Source: Marinobacter sp. 2_MG-2023 (GTDB lineage: Bacteria > Pseudomonadota > Gammaproteobacteria > Pseudomonadales > Oleiphilaceae). From it: a DNA stretch of 64,000 bases. The notes below the pieces were generated by a model, which saw nothing but the letters and a program-made list of their open reading frames with translations, had not been told where the DNA came from and searched no databases. Of the stretch, positions 56,844 to 64,000 are shown piece by piece. How positions within the stretch are numbered: position 1 is the first letter of the stretch; the number at the start of each line of letters is the position of its first letter. The DNA is taken from contig NZ_JAUOPH010000005.1 in NCBI RefSeq assembly GCF_030546935.1, forward strand, positions 1 through 64,000, given 5' to 3'. Position numbers and translations under genes: made by a program.

Positions 56844-58073
56844 TCAGATGGGGTCGCGCATAGTCGGACAACTCATGCATCGCCCGCCGCCTCGGCCACG
56901 CCCCAGTTCGGCGCCGGGAATAGCCACAACTTCAATGCCGGCGGCTTTAAGCGCTGCATTGGTGTCATCGTTACGGTCGTAGCCAACCACCACGCCGGGA
57001 CTTAGGGCCAGCACATTATTACCATCGTTCCACTGCTCCCGTTCTCGCTCGGCGGGGCTCTCCCCGCCGGTGGGCACAATGTCGAGGGATTGATACCCCA
57101 GTACATCAGCAACCACATCAAACAGCGGCCTTGGGTCCTGGCGGAAAGTCAGATGTTTTTCCCCTTCGCCGGGGCGAAGGTCATAGCAGATCACTTCATC
57201 TGCCACTTCCTTGAAAGTGGTGACAACCTTGCCACCGCAGAAAGTGAAAATAGTGTCCAGATGCATGGCGGACCGGGATTTCGGAATCTGGCAGGCAATT
57301 ACCCGTTCCACAGTGCCTTTTTCAAAGAGCGCGTTGGCCAGTTGCCCGACAGCCTGGGGAGAGGAGCGCTCGCCCATGCCCACCAGCAGAGTGCCATTGC
57401 CGACGGGCATGATGTCACCGCCTTCAAGTGTCGCAAGCCCATGCTCTTGTGTCGGATCGCCCCAGAGCACATCGGCCTTGCCGGCAAATTTCGGGTGGAA
57501 CCTGTATACGCCGGCCATCAGCAGGGTTTCGGGCTTGCGGGCGGACCAGTACATGGGGTTCAGCGTGACACCGCCGTAGATCCAGGCACTGTTGTCTCTT
57601 GTAAAAAGGTAGTTTGGCAGAGGCGGTAATACAAAGCCGTAGTGCCCCAGGTGGTTGCCAAAAAGCCCCGTCGGGTCGAAAGGCAGGTCAGCCACTTCAA
57701 GCCCGCCGATAAGGTACTCCGCGAGTTTGCTGCCAGGAAGCTCATCCATCCAGGCGCGCAAGTCGGAAATCATCCCAACGCCAATCTGGTTCCAGGTAAT
57801 ACGTTGATCCAGAATCCATTTGCGAGCCTCCGGGATGTCCAGCGTCTGCGCCAGCAATTCGTTAACATCCAGTACCTCGACGCCGTGCTCGCGCATCACA
57901 CTGACAAAGACGTCATGATCTTTCTGGGCCTGCTTGACCCAGAATACGTCGTCAAAAAGCAGGGCATCACAGTTGGATGGCGTCAGCCGCCGGTGTGCCA
58001 GCCCCGGGCGGCAGACAATGACCTGTCGCAGGGTGCCAGTTTCGGAATGCACCCCGAGAGTATGTTCAGACAT
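56844..58073 (-). CDS. arcA: Arginine deiminase
   Basis: A 409-residue guanidino-group hydrolase that converts arginine to citrulline and ammonia. The N-terminal [20 protein letters not shown] and the C-terminal nucleophile Cys in [11 protein letters not shown] are diagnostic. I chose ATG 58073, with GAGGG upstream; ATG 58088 is in frame and overlaps the transporter stop. Confidence 0.96.
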   Translation of the reverse strand: MSEHTLGVHSETGTLRQVIVCRPGLAHRRLTPSNCDALLFDDVFWVKQAQKDHDVFVSVMREHGVEVLDVNELLAQTLDIPEARKWILDQRITWNQIGVGMISDLRAWMDELPGSKLAEYLIGGLEVADLPFDPTGLFGNHLGHYGFVLPPLPNYLFTRDNSAWIYGGVTLNPMYWSARKPETLLMAGVYRFHPKFAGKADVLWGDPTQEHGLATLEGGDIMPVGNGTLLVGMGERSSPQAVGQLANALFEKGTVERVIACQIPKSRSAMHLDTIFTFCGGKVVTTFKEVADEVICYDLRPGEGEKHLTFRQDPRPLFDVVADVLGYQSLDIVPTGGESPAEREREQWNDGNNVLALSPGVVVGYDRNDDTNAALKAAGIEVVAIPGAELGRGRGGGRCMSCPTMRDPI

Positions 58074-58087
58074 GGCTTTACCCTCCA

Positions 58088-59560
58088 CTAAATCAGTGCT
58101 GCGGCACTGATGACCAGTGTGATGAAAATGGTAAGAATCAATAACAAAGGCCAGATAAAGGCGAGCCAGCGATCATAGGACACGCGGCCAATCGCGAGGC
58201 CTCCGACCACCACTGCAAAGGTGGGATTGATCAGGTTTACCAGGCCATTGGCAGACTGGTAGGCCGTCACAACCAGGTCGCGCCCCACACTGGCGAAATC
58301 GGCAAGCGGCGCCAGAATAGGCATGGACAATACAGCCAGCCCCGAGGAGGACGGCACGAAAAAGCTCATGCCGACCTCTATCCAGAACATCAGGTTGATA
58401 AACGCCAGTTCAGGCAACCCACCGAGCGAGGTTTCTGCGCTGTGCAGAATGGTATCGGCAATCATGCCCTGATCCATGATTACCACAATGCCGCGCGCAA
58501 GCCCTACAACCAGTGCTACCCCCAGAAGGTCCCGGGCCCCGTCAACGAAGCTGCTGGTAAGTTTTTTCTCACCAAGGCGTGCGATGATGCCAATCACAAT
58601 GGCCGCACCGAAAAACAGAGCACCCATGCGGGCCATCCACCAGCCCTGTGACGATACACCCCAGATCATGACAACGAAGGTAGCGGCAAAGATCAGCAGG
58701 GCTGTTATCTGGGTGCCGTCGAGCGTGGAATCCTGCATGCCCTCGTCATGCTTGCCCAGAAAGAGTCTTCGGTGAGCAGCCCACTGCTTTGCCACCACAG
58801 AGCGTGACGGATCCGCTTTGACGCGCATGGCGTAACGCATAACGTAAGCCGCACAGATCAATAGCCCGCCGATAAGAAGGATAAAACGGACGATAATGCC
58901 ATCGGTAAACGGAATGTCTGCGGCGTTGGCGGCAATAACCGTGGCGAACGGGTTGATGGTAGACCCCAGCACGCCGACACCGGCACCAATCAGGATAATG
59001 GCTACGCCGGTTACCGCATCGTATCCGGCTGCCATCATCACCGGGATCAGAATGGCGTAGAAGGCCAGGGTCTCTTCGGCCATGCCATAGGTTGTGCCGC
59101 CGATCGCAAACAAAGACATGAGTATCGGGATCATCCAGATTTCATGGCCTTTAAGGTGACGCATGGCACTGCGTATGCCGGTATCGATGGCGCCGGTTGC
59201 GTTCATTACACCGAGGAACCCGCCCAGGAAAATCACAAACAGGGCGACATCAATAGCATTGGCCGCATAACTGTCCGGGTCATAGAAGCCGCCCGTGGGC
59301 GCGAGCATTATGTCCACAAAGCCCTGCGGGTTGGGGTCGACCGTCTGATAGGTACCGGGCACGGCGACTTCACGCCCGACCTCTTCGTTCATCGTCCGGT
59401 CGTACTGGCCGGCAGGTATGATCCAGGTAAGACCTGCAACGAGGATGATCAACAGAAACAGGATGGTGTAAGCGGTGGGAAAGCGTGATGCCAGATCCTG
59501 CTCAGGGTTGTTTAGCTGATTGTCGGAGGGGGTTTCAGCGGAGCGGTTATTGTCAGTCAC
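58088..59560 (-). CDS. YfcC/DcuC-like permease, likely arginine/ornithine exchanger
   Basis: A 490-residue membrane protein of the YfcC (C4-dicarboxylate-carrier-like) family with about 11-12 helices, such as [20 protein letters not shown] and the late [19 protein letters not shown]. In arginine deiminase operons these proteins serve in the place of ArcD, exchanging arginine for ornithine; that role is inferred from position. GTG 59560 follows AAGGAG, so it is preferred to the ATG at 59596. It is the first gene of the arc-atp array. Confidence 0.85.
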   Translation of the reverse strand: MTDNNRSAETPSDNQLNNPEQDLASRFPTAYTILFLLIILVAGLTWIIPAGQYDRTMNEEVGREVAVPGTYQTVDPNPQGFVDIMLAPTGGFYDPDSYAANAIDVALFVIFLGGFLGVMNATGAIDTGIRSAMRHLKGHEIWMIPILMSLFAIGGTTYGMAEETLAFYAILIPVMMAAGYDAVTGVAIILIGAGVGVLGSTINPFATVIAANAADIPFTDGIIVRFILLIGGLLICAAYVMRYAMRVKADPSRSVVAKQWAAHRRLFLGKHDEGMQDSTLDGTQITALLIFAATFVVMIWGVSSQGWWMARMGALFFGAAIVIGIIARLGEKKLTSSFVDGARDLLGVALVVGLARGIVVIMDQGMIADTILHSAETSLGGLPELAFINLMFWIEVGMSFFVPSSSGLAVLSMPILAPLADFASVGRDLVVTAYQSANGLVNLINPTFAVVVGGLAIGRVSYDRWLAFIWPLLLILTIFITLVISAAALI

Positions 59561-59713
59561 AATAGTTCTCCTTGATTTACAGCGATAAGGATCCATATGC
59601 CCTTTTAAAGATCCCTTTCCTGAAGGCGGGTCTTGAGGTTTGTGTCTGAACAGGAGAGAGCGCTATTTTCGGGCGGTCAATAGTAAGGATAGTTGAGGAA
59701 TAACGAATTGAAA

Positions 59714-59727
59714 TTGAGTTAGGTCAC
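59714..59727. promoter_or_regulatory. Possible FNR/ANR-type half-perfect site upstream of arc genes
   Basis: TTGAG-TTAG-GTCAC keeps TTGA-N6-TCA of the FNR consensus TTGAT-N4-ATCAA but misses the last A. It is 154 bases upstream of the arcD-like start. Anaerobic control of arc genes is common, so the site is worth noting, though the match is modest. Confidence 0.25.
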
Positions 59728-59824
59728 TATTGATGCGGATGCGCTCTTGTTGTTGGATCTGCGCGGGTTTGGATAGCTTAGTTAGTTGTCCGGAGACTAA
59801 AAACACTGAAGCTGATGAGATTCT

Positions 59825-60493
59825 ATGGGTTTTACAGAAATTCATGAGCGAGCGATCGCTCGCAAGGGTGGTCTTGATGCGCTGAACGCTTTGCTGCCCA
59901 AGCCGAGACCAGATACAGAGCTGGAAGCACGAACCGATGACCGGTATCTCTCAGAGATCACCCGTTGCGTGTTCAAAGCCGGGTTTGTCTGGCGGGTGAT
60001 TGATCACAAATGGGCCGGTTTCGAAGCGGCTTTTCACGGCTTTGTGCCCGCTTATTGGCAACAGGTGCCACCGGATGTTCTGGAAGCGCTGGCCAGCGAT
60101 GAGCGTATTGTGCGCAATATGCAGAAAATTCGGACTGTGCCGGAAAATGCCCGCATGATAATGGATGCGGCGCGCGAACACGGCAGCTTCGGTGCTTTTC
60201 TCAAGCAATGGCCATCAGAAGACCAGGCCGGATTGTTGAGTTGGCTTAAGCGCAACGGGGCCCGCCTGGGCGGTAACAGTGCGCAGTATTTTCTACGCCG
60301 TGTTGGCTGGGATGGTTTTATTCTGTCTCACGATGTGATTGCCGGGCTTCGCCAGGCAGGTCGTCTGGACGCTTCACCCACGAGCAAAAAAGGTCTTCAG
60401 CAAGCGCAGGCAGCTTTCACTGACTGGCAACAGGAAACGGGCCTGCCGTACAGCCAGTTGTCGCGCATCCTGTCCTGCTCGGTGGAGAGCTAA
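59825..60493 (+). CDS. DNA-3-methyladenine glycosylase I-like protein
   Basis: A 222-residue helical protein of the Tag/HhH-GPD-like group: ITRCVFKAGFVWRVIDHKWAGF resembles the Tag core (Q/T.vFkAGlsW.vi..kw..f), followed by the long helical region seen in Tag. It removes alkylated bases from DNA in the family; key zinc-binding Cys/His of E. coli Tag are not obvious, so activity is uncertain. It is divergent from the arc operon and 25 bases from the convergent cobS end. Confidence 0.75.
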   Translation: MGFTEIHERAIARKGGLDALNALLPKPRPDTELEARTDDRYLSEITRCVFKAGFVWRVIDHKWAGFEAAFHGFVPAYWQQVPPDVLEALASDERIVRNMQKIRTVPENARMIMDAAREHGSFGAFLKQWPSEDQAGLLSWLKRNGARLGGNSAQYFLRRVGWDGFILSHDVIAGLRQAGRLDASPTSKKGLQQAQAAFTDWQQETGLPYSQLSRILSCSVES

Positions 60494-60518
60494 AACCCTG
60501 CTTTAGGATTCAAAGCGC

Positions 60519-61262
60519 TTACATACCCATCAATAGCACCAGCTCACAAAACACGACGCTGGCTCCCAGTGCATCGCCGGTGTAACCGCCCAATTGTCGC
60601 TGCAGGTACCAGCCCCATAGCAGAGCGACGGAAACGACTGCGGTGAGTGCGGCCAGCCAGAGCCCCGGTAGCCAGAGGCTGAAAATAGCCGCGACCAACA
60701 CAGTAAACACACAGCTGGCCAGCAAACGTTTGCGCGAGAAGCCTTCCGCCACGGGTTTGCTTTTGCTTTTATCCGGGTCGGTTACATAGGGCATGAATGA
60801 CATCAGCAGCAGTGGGGTTATACGGCTGATGGCGGGCATTACCAACAGCGCCAACCAGATACTTTTGGCATCTAGCAGCAGTGCGGCTTTCAGGCCCAGC
60901 GCCATCACCAGAGCCACGGTGCCATAGGTGCCGATGCGGCTGTCTTTCATGATCTCCAGGCGTTTCTCAACGGTATAGCCACCACCAAGGGCATCCACAC
61001 TGTCTGCCAGGCCGTCTTCATGGAAGGCGCCGGTAATGAACAGGTGGAAGCACAACACCAGCAGAACGCAAACCAGCGGGCTCCAGGCCAGGCTGAGCAG
61101 GGCAAACAATCCGGCATAAAGCGTGCCCAGGAATAAACCAACCAGGGGGAAGTACAGACTGCACTGGTTCATGAGTTTCTGGGAGTAGTTAATATGCACC
61201 GGCATGGGAATGCGGGTAAGAAAACCAACGGCCAGCCAGAAGGCCTGCCATTCGTTGGTCAT
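60519..61262 (-). CDS. cobS: Adenosylcobinamide-GDP ribazoletransferase (cobalamin synthase)
   Basis: A 247-residue membrane enzyme that joins alpha-ribazole to adenosylcobinamide-GDP, finishing adenosylcobalamin. LAVGFLTRIPMP at the start and FHEDGLADSVDALGGGYTVEKRLEIMKDSRIGTYG are the family core (given here in pieces: FHEDGLADSVDALGGG and KDSRIGTYG). It lies 18 kb from the main cobalamin genes, beyond the hemolysin-ligase and arc-atp blocks. The start may be ATG 61262 or 61283; neither has a strong ribosome site. Confidence 0.93.
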   Translation of the reverse strand: MTNEWQAFWLAVGFLTRIPMPVHINYSQKLMNQCSLYFPLVGLFLGTLYAGLFALLSLAWSPLVCVLLVLCFHLFITGAFHEDGLADSVDALGGGYTVEKRLEIMKDSRIGTYGTVALVMALGLKAALLLDAKSIWLALLVMPAISRITPLLLMSFMPYVTDPDKSKSKPVAEGFSRKRLLASCVFTVLVAAIFSLWLPGLWLAALTAVVSVALLWGWYLQRQLGGYTGDALGASVVFCELVLLMGM

Positions 61263-61389
61263 CAGTCTGGGTTCAGTGGGCATAAGGGACTCTGTTCAGC
61301 TGAGGGTGTTTCCTCGGGCGATGAAGCGCCAGCTAACGGGAGAGTCGGGAAGGTATCATGGCTCAGGATATTTTTCCTGATTGAATAAT

Positions 61390-61418
61390 CCTCCCCGGCC
61401 ACGCATGGGCCAGGGAGG
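61390..61418 (-). terminator. Hairpin downstream of the second peroxiredoxin
   Basis: CCTCCCCGGCC pairs with GGCCAGGGAGG (10 of 11 pairs) around a 7-base loop. On the minus strand it follows the peroxiredoxin gene, but the downstream sequence (ATTATTC) is only partly T-rich. Confidence 0.5.
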
Positions 61419-61452
61419 ACTGTTTTGCTGCTATAAGTGCTTTATCTGGCGC

Positions 61453-62106
61453 TTAAAGCTGCTTTGTGCAGTAGTAGAAATCTACACAGTCGTACTCTTC
61501 AGAGCTAACGCGCTTGTCCGCTTCTGCTGCAGTGGCTGCGGGCGGAACGATAACGCGATCGCCTGGCTGCCAGCCTTCCGGAGTGGCTACGCCGTTTTCA
61601 TCACTGGTTTGCAACGCATCCAGCAGACGCAGGAACTCGGGAATCGAGCGGCCGTTGCTCATCGGGTAGTACACCATTGCTCTGAGCACGCCGTTCGGGT
61701 CAATCATGAACGTTGCGCGTACTGCCGATGTATCTGCGGCACCCGGGTGAATCATGCCATAAGCGCGGGCAACATCCATTTTAAGGTCGGCAATAATCGG
61801 GAAGGGGATCTCGACGCCGAACTTTTCCTTGATGTTACGCATCCAGGCAATGTGCGAGTGGTGGCTGTCGATAGACAGGCCCAGCAGTTCGCAGTTGCGC
61901 TTGTTGAATTCCGGAGCCATTTTCGCAAAGGCCATGAATTCAGTCGTGCAGACCGGGGTAAAGTCGGCAGGGTGTGAGAACAGCACTAACCATTTGCCTT
62001 TATAGCTGTCGAGGTTTTTGACTCCGTCAGTTGTTGGGGCGTTGAAATCAGGTGCGCGCTCGTTCAGGCGAGGCAAGCCGAATACAGGGTTGTCAGATTG
62101 TTCCAT
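61453..62106 (-). CDS. Peroxiredoxin (Prx6/AhpC2-like)
   Basis: A 217-residue peroxidase with the peroxidatic Cys in PADFTPVCTTE. Unlike the paralogue at 11602 it ends in YDCVDFYYCTKQL, where two late cysteines could act in resolution, as in the archaeal-type Prx6 enzymes. It is preceded by a near-perfect palindrome (62162-62179) that could be the operator of an oxidative-stress regulator. Confidence 0.9.
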   Translation of the reverse strand: MEQSDNPVFGLPRLNERAPDFNAPTTDGVKNLDSYKGKWLVLFSHPADFTPVCTTEFMAFAKMAPEFNKRNCELLGLSIDSHHSHIAWMRNIKEKFGVEIPFPIIADLKMDVARAYGMIHPGAADTSAVRATFMIDPNGVLRAMVYYPMSNGRSIPEFLRLLDALQTSDENGVATPEGWQPGDRVIVPPAATAAEADKRVSSEEYDCVDFYYCTKQL

Positions 62107-62161
62107 GGTCGTACTCCTTTTCGGTGGTTGATGGAGTAACTATAAATCATTTATCAGATTA

Positions 62162-62179
62162 TGGAATAAGCATATTCCA
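62162..62179. promoter_or_regulatory. Palindrome TGGAATA-N4-TATTCCA, candidate operator
   Basis: Seven-base perfect arms with a four-base centre, 56 bases upstream of the peroxiredoxin start and in the shared region with the divergent cyclase gene. The binding factor is unknown. Confidence 0.5.
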
Positions 62180-62342
62180 ATGAGTGTGATAGGAGGTTTT
62201 AATCAACGCCGCTGTTCCGGTCAGAACCACTGCGCTTACGTAATTCATACAGGAAGGCACTGGTTTGATGTAGTTGAACATAGCACTGTGGGCTACACTT
62301 TTTTCAAACCCAGTCGATTCATGCCGGGAAGGCGAGTGGCTC

Positions 62343-63851
62343 ATGACAAAACAGTCCGATCAGGGGCCGAGTTACACAGACGCATACAGTTGTTTCAAGA
62401 AGCTGTCTGCGGGCGTTCCCTGTGTTTTCTTTACCTATTGGCTGAGCGCGGACGGTAAGGCTCGAAGGTACCCGTTTGTCAGTGAACAGGTAAAAAGCAT
62501 CCTTGGGCTTGACCCAGGTACCCTGCGAGAAAATGCTGATGCGATGTTCTCTATGATTCATCCTGAGGACATGGACGGTGTTGCCGCCAGTATTGAAAAG
62601 TCCGCCAAAACGCTCACGCCCTGGCGATGTCAGGCTCGACTGAAAGTTTTCGCCGGCCACTATGAGTGGTTTGAAACCCACGCAATCTCCGAGCGTCAAG
62701 CCGACGGGAGTACTGTCTGGTACGGGCAGTTTTACAATATTCAGCACTACAAGGAACTTGAGCACACCCTCAGAGAGCGGGAGGCCGAGTCGGCCTTTCA
62801 GGCAGATTTCCAGAAGTTGATAGCGACCTTATCCACGGAGTTTATCAACCTGAGCTTTGGAACGATCGATCAGTGCATTTCCGAGCTGCTGCAGACGATC
62901 GGTAGCTTCTTTGGCGTAGACCGGGCATATGTGTACGAGTTTTCGTCAGACTACAGTGTTATGAATAACACTCACGAATGGTGTTCCCCGGGCGTACCGT
63001 CTCTCATAGACTCTCAGCGAAATGTGCGAACTGACGACTTTGACTGGTGGCAAGCCAAGATCAATGAAATGGTGAGTGACAACCGGGTCGTGTTTGTTGG
63101 AGCGTTAGAACAATTACCCGATGGGCCTGAGCGCAGCTTACTGGAACAGCAGGGTGTCTGTTCGATGTTTTGTGTACCTGTCCGCGTTCGTGGACTTGTT
63201 ACCGGCTTTTTTGGCGTTGACTCTCTTCGCAAGAGAACCTGGCGTGAAGATCAGGCGGACCTTCTGATCATTGTATCGGGCTTGCTCTCCGGGGCGCTTG
63301 AGCGTCATCGTCTGGAGAGTGAACTGCTCAATCAGTCTATTCGTGACCCCTTGACGACCTTGCATAATCGCCGTTATCTGATGCCCAGATTGAATGAAAT
63401 GCTCAGCCGCGCCAGTCGCTACGGTGAACATTTTACGTTGGCAATGTTTGATCTCGACCGCTTCAAACACATCAACGATTCCGGCGGACACCTGGCGGGT
63501 GATTTCTGCTTGCGCCGGTTTGCCGATATTCTCATTGAACAGACCCGAGAGACTGATGTTGTCGCGCGATTTGGCGGGGAAGAGTTTGTTGTGGCATTCA
63601 GCAGTGTCAGCCAGGCGGATGTTCGAGACACGGTTAGCCGGATAATTCGCCGGGTGCGCGATCACGATTTTGTTTTTGAAGGGCGCACATTGCCACTGAC
63701 AGTCAGCGCCGGTATTGCGGCTATAGGGGAGTTGGGTGCGATTCCGGCCTCACCTGACCCGCTCATAAGGTTGGCTGACGAGCGGGTTTACTGCGCAAAG
63801 CAGGCTGGGCGCGACTGCCTGGTTGATGCATCAGGGGTATCGCGAGCATAG
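62343..63851 (+). CDS. PAS-GAF-GGDEF diguanylate cyclase
   Basis: A 502-residue soluble protein that makes cyclic-di-GMP: a PAS domain (about 15-140, with MIHPEDMDGV and WRCQARLKVFAGHYEWFE), a GAF domain (about 160-325) and a GGDEF domain with RFGGEEF and the I-site RETD five residues before it. There is no membrane helix. ATG 62343 is chosen because an upstream start at 62274 adds a leader that does not look conserved and lacks a ribosome site. Unlike the two other cyclase genes here, it is intact. Confidence 0.88.
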   Translation: MTKQSDQGPSYTDAYSCFKKLSAGVPCVFFTYWLSADGKARRYPFVSEQVKSILGLDPGTLRENADAMFSMIHPEDMDGVAASIEKSAKTLTPWRCQARLKVFAGHYEWFETHAISERQADGSTVWYGQFYNIQHYKELEHTLREREAESAFQADFQKLIATLSTEFINLSFGTIDQCISELLQTIGSFFGVDRAYVYEFSSDYSVMNNTHEWCSPGVPSLIDSQRNVRTDDFDWWQAKINEMVSDNRVVFVGALEQLPDGPERSLLEQQGVCSMFCVPVRVRGLVTGFFGVDSLRKRTWREDQADLLIIVSGLLSGALERHRLESELLNQSIRDPLTTLHNRRYLMPRLNEMLSRASRYGEHFTLAMFDLDRFKHINDSGGHLAGDFCLRRFADILIEQTRETDVVARFGGEEFVVAFSSVSQADVRDTVSRIIRRVRDHDFVFEGRTLPLTVSAGIAAIGELGAIPASPDPLIRLADERVYCAKQAGRDCLVDASGVSRA

Positions 63852-63935
63852 GAAAAGAGCATTTCACTTAATATTCCGTTTTGGTATATCCTTAGAATTA
63901 TATTCTGAGATGCCACCCCAACGGAGGTGAACACC

Positions 63936-64000
63936 GTGAGTAACCCCATCGTTCAGTATTTTTTTGATGAGCCCACCAACACATTCAGTTATGTCGTTCG
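63936..64000 (+). CDS. MBL-fold metallo-hydrolase, N-terminal fragment (runs off right edge)
   Basis: A GTG start behind GGAGGTGA opens a frame reading SNPIVQYFFDEPTNTFSYVV, the typical beginning of persulfide-dioxygenase/beta-lactamase-hydrolase-like (Blh/ETHE1) proteins. Only 21 codons are in the window, so metal ligands cannot be checked. In relatives these genes belong to sulfide-detoxifying operons under ArsR-type repressors; the AT-rich 63870-63910 stretch upstream could hold such an operator. Confidence 0.65.
   Translation, partial: MSNPIVQYFFDEPTNTFSYVV

Noticed and set aside
59561..59824. Perfect FNR/ANR box for the arc operon
   Set aside because: Only a partial TTGA-N6-TCAC site (59714-59727) was found; it is listed at low confidence.

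Overview
The window looks like chromosomal DNA of a marine gammaproteobacterium, most like Marinobacter or a close relative. This rests on gene content: two 1-Cys peroxiredoxins, AGCS and NSS sodium-coupled transporters, a TonB/ExbB/ExbD1/ExbD2 set, late cobalamin genes, an N-type ATPase, several GGDEF proteins and moderate-to-high GC. No rRNA, tRNA, insertion sequence, phage or CRISPR array was seen. Genes are dense on both strands.

Layout. 1-1933 (minus): exbB-exbD1-exbD2-tonB behind a Fur-type box; tonB carries a Pro-Glu hexanucleotide repeat and runs off the left edge. 2129-20169: a diguanylate cyclase broken by a 7-bp tandem duplication, a TauE-type exporter, an SLT-fold protein, an amidase, the metNI-metQ methionine importer (with a large palindromic element inside it), a peroxiredoxin, an alanine/glycine symporter, a CBS protein, S-formylglutathione hydrolase, a degenerate HD-GYP protein, a second frameshifted diguanylate cyclase, a MATE pump and an EamA permease. 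20232-28615: an NSS transporter, a periplasmic unknown divergent from an OmpR/EnvZ-type two-component system, a periplasmic MsrA-MsrB fusion, and a DnaQ-like exonuclease overlapping a cNMP/CBS/DUF294 protein.

28841-42239 is the cobalamin region: cobU, cobC, cobT, cbiB and cobD, then a cobalamin riboswitch that leads a tightly packed run of btuB-btuF-btuC-btuD-cbiA-cobO-cbiP-bluB. The missing late gene, cobS, lies apart at 60519-61262. These genes cover uptake, a,c-diamidation, adenosylation, amidation, aminopropanol arm, lower-ligand synthesis and nucleotide-loop assembly; the corrin-ring genes are not here.

42253-48213 is the most interesting accessory block. A QseBC/PmrAB-type two-component system is divergent from a compact operon encoding a 'thermostable hemolysin' family (GNAT-like) protein, an AMP-binding ligase fused in frame to a heme-oxygenase-like diiron oxidase (HDO/TenA-like) domain, and an SDR oxidoreductase. 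The intergenic region carries three CTTAA(G/C)-N5-CTTAA(G/C) direct-repeat boxes of the PmrA/QseB type, the last abutting a plausible promoter. I read this as a signal-controlled small-molecule pathway that I cannot match to a described one.

48208-59560 (minus) is one co-oriented array: arcD-like exchanger, arcA, arcB, arcC, and 18 bases later the nine-gene N-type F1Fo-ATPase operon atpD-C-Q-R-B-E-F-A-G. Arginine fermentation makes ATP and ammonia, while the N-ATPase is expected to hydrolyse ATP to export cations, so the arrangement suggests a single energy/pH/salt module. The right end holds a 3-methyladenine glycosylase, cobS, a second peroxiredoxin, an intact PAS-GAF-GGDEF cyclase and the first codons of an MBL-fold hydrolase.
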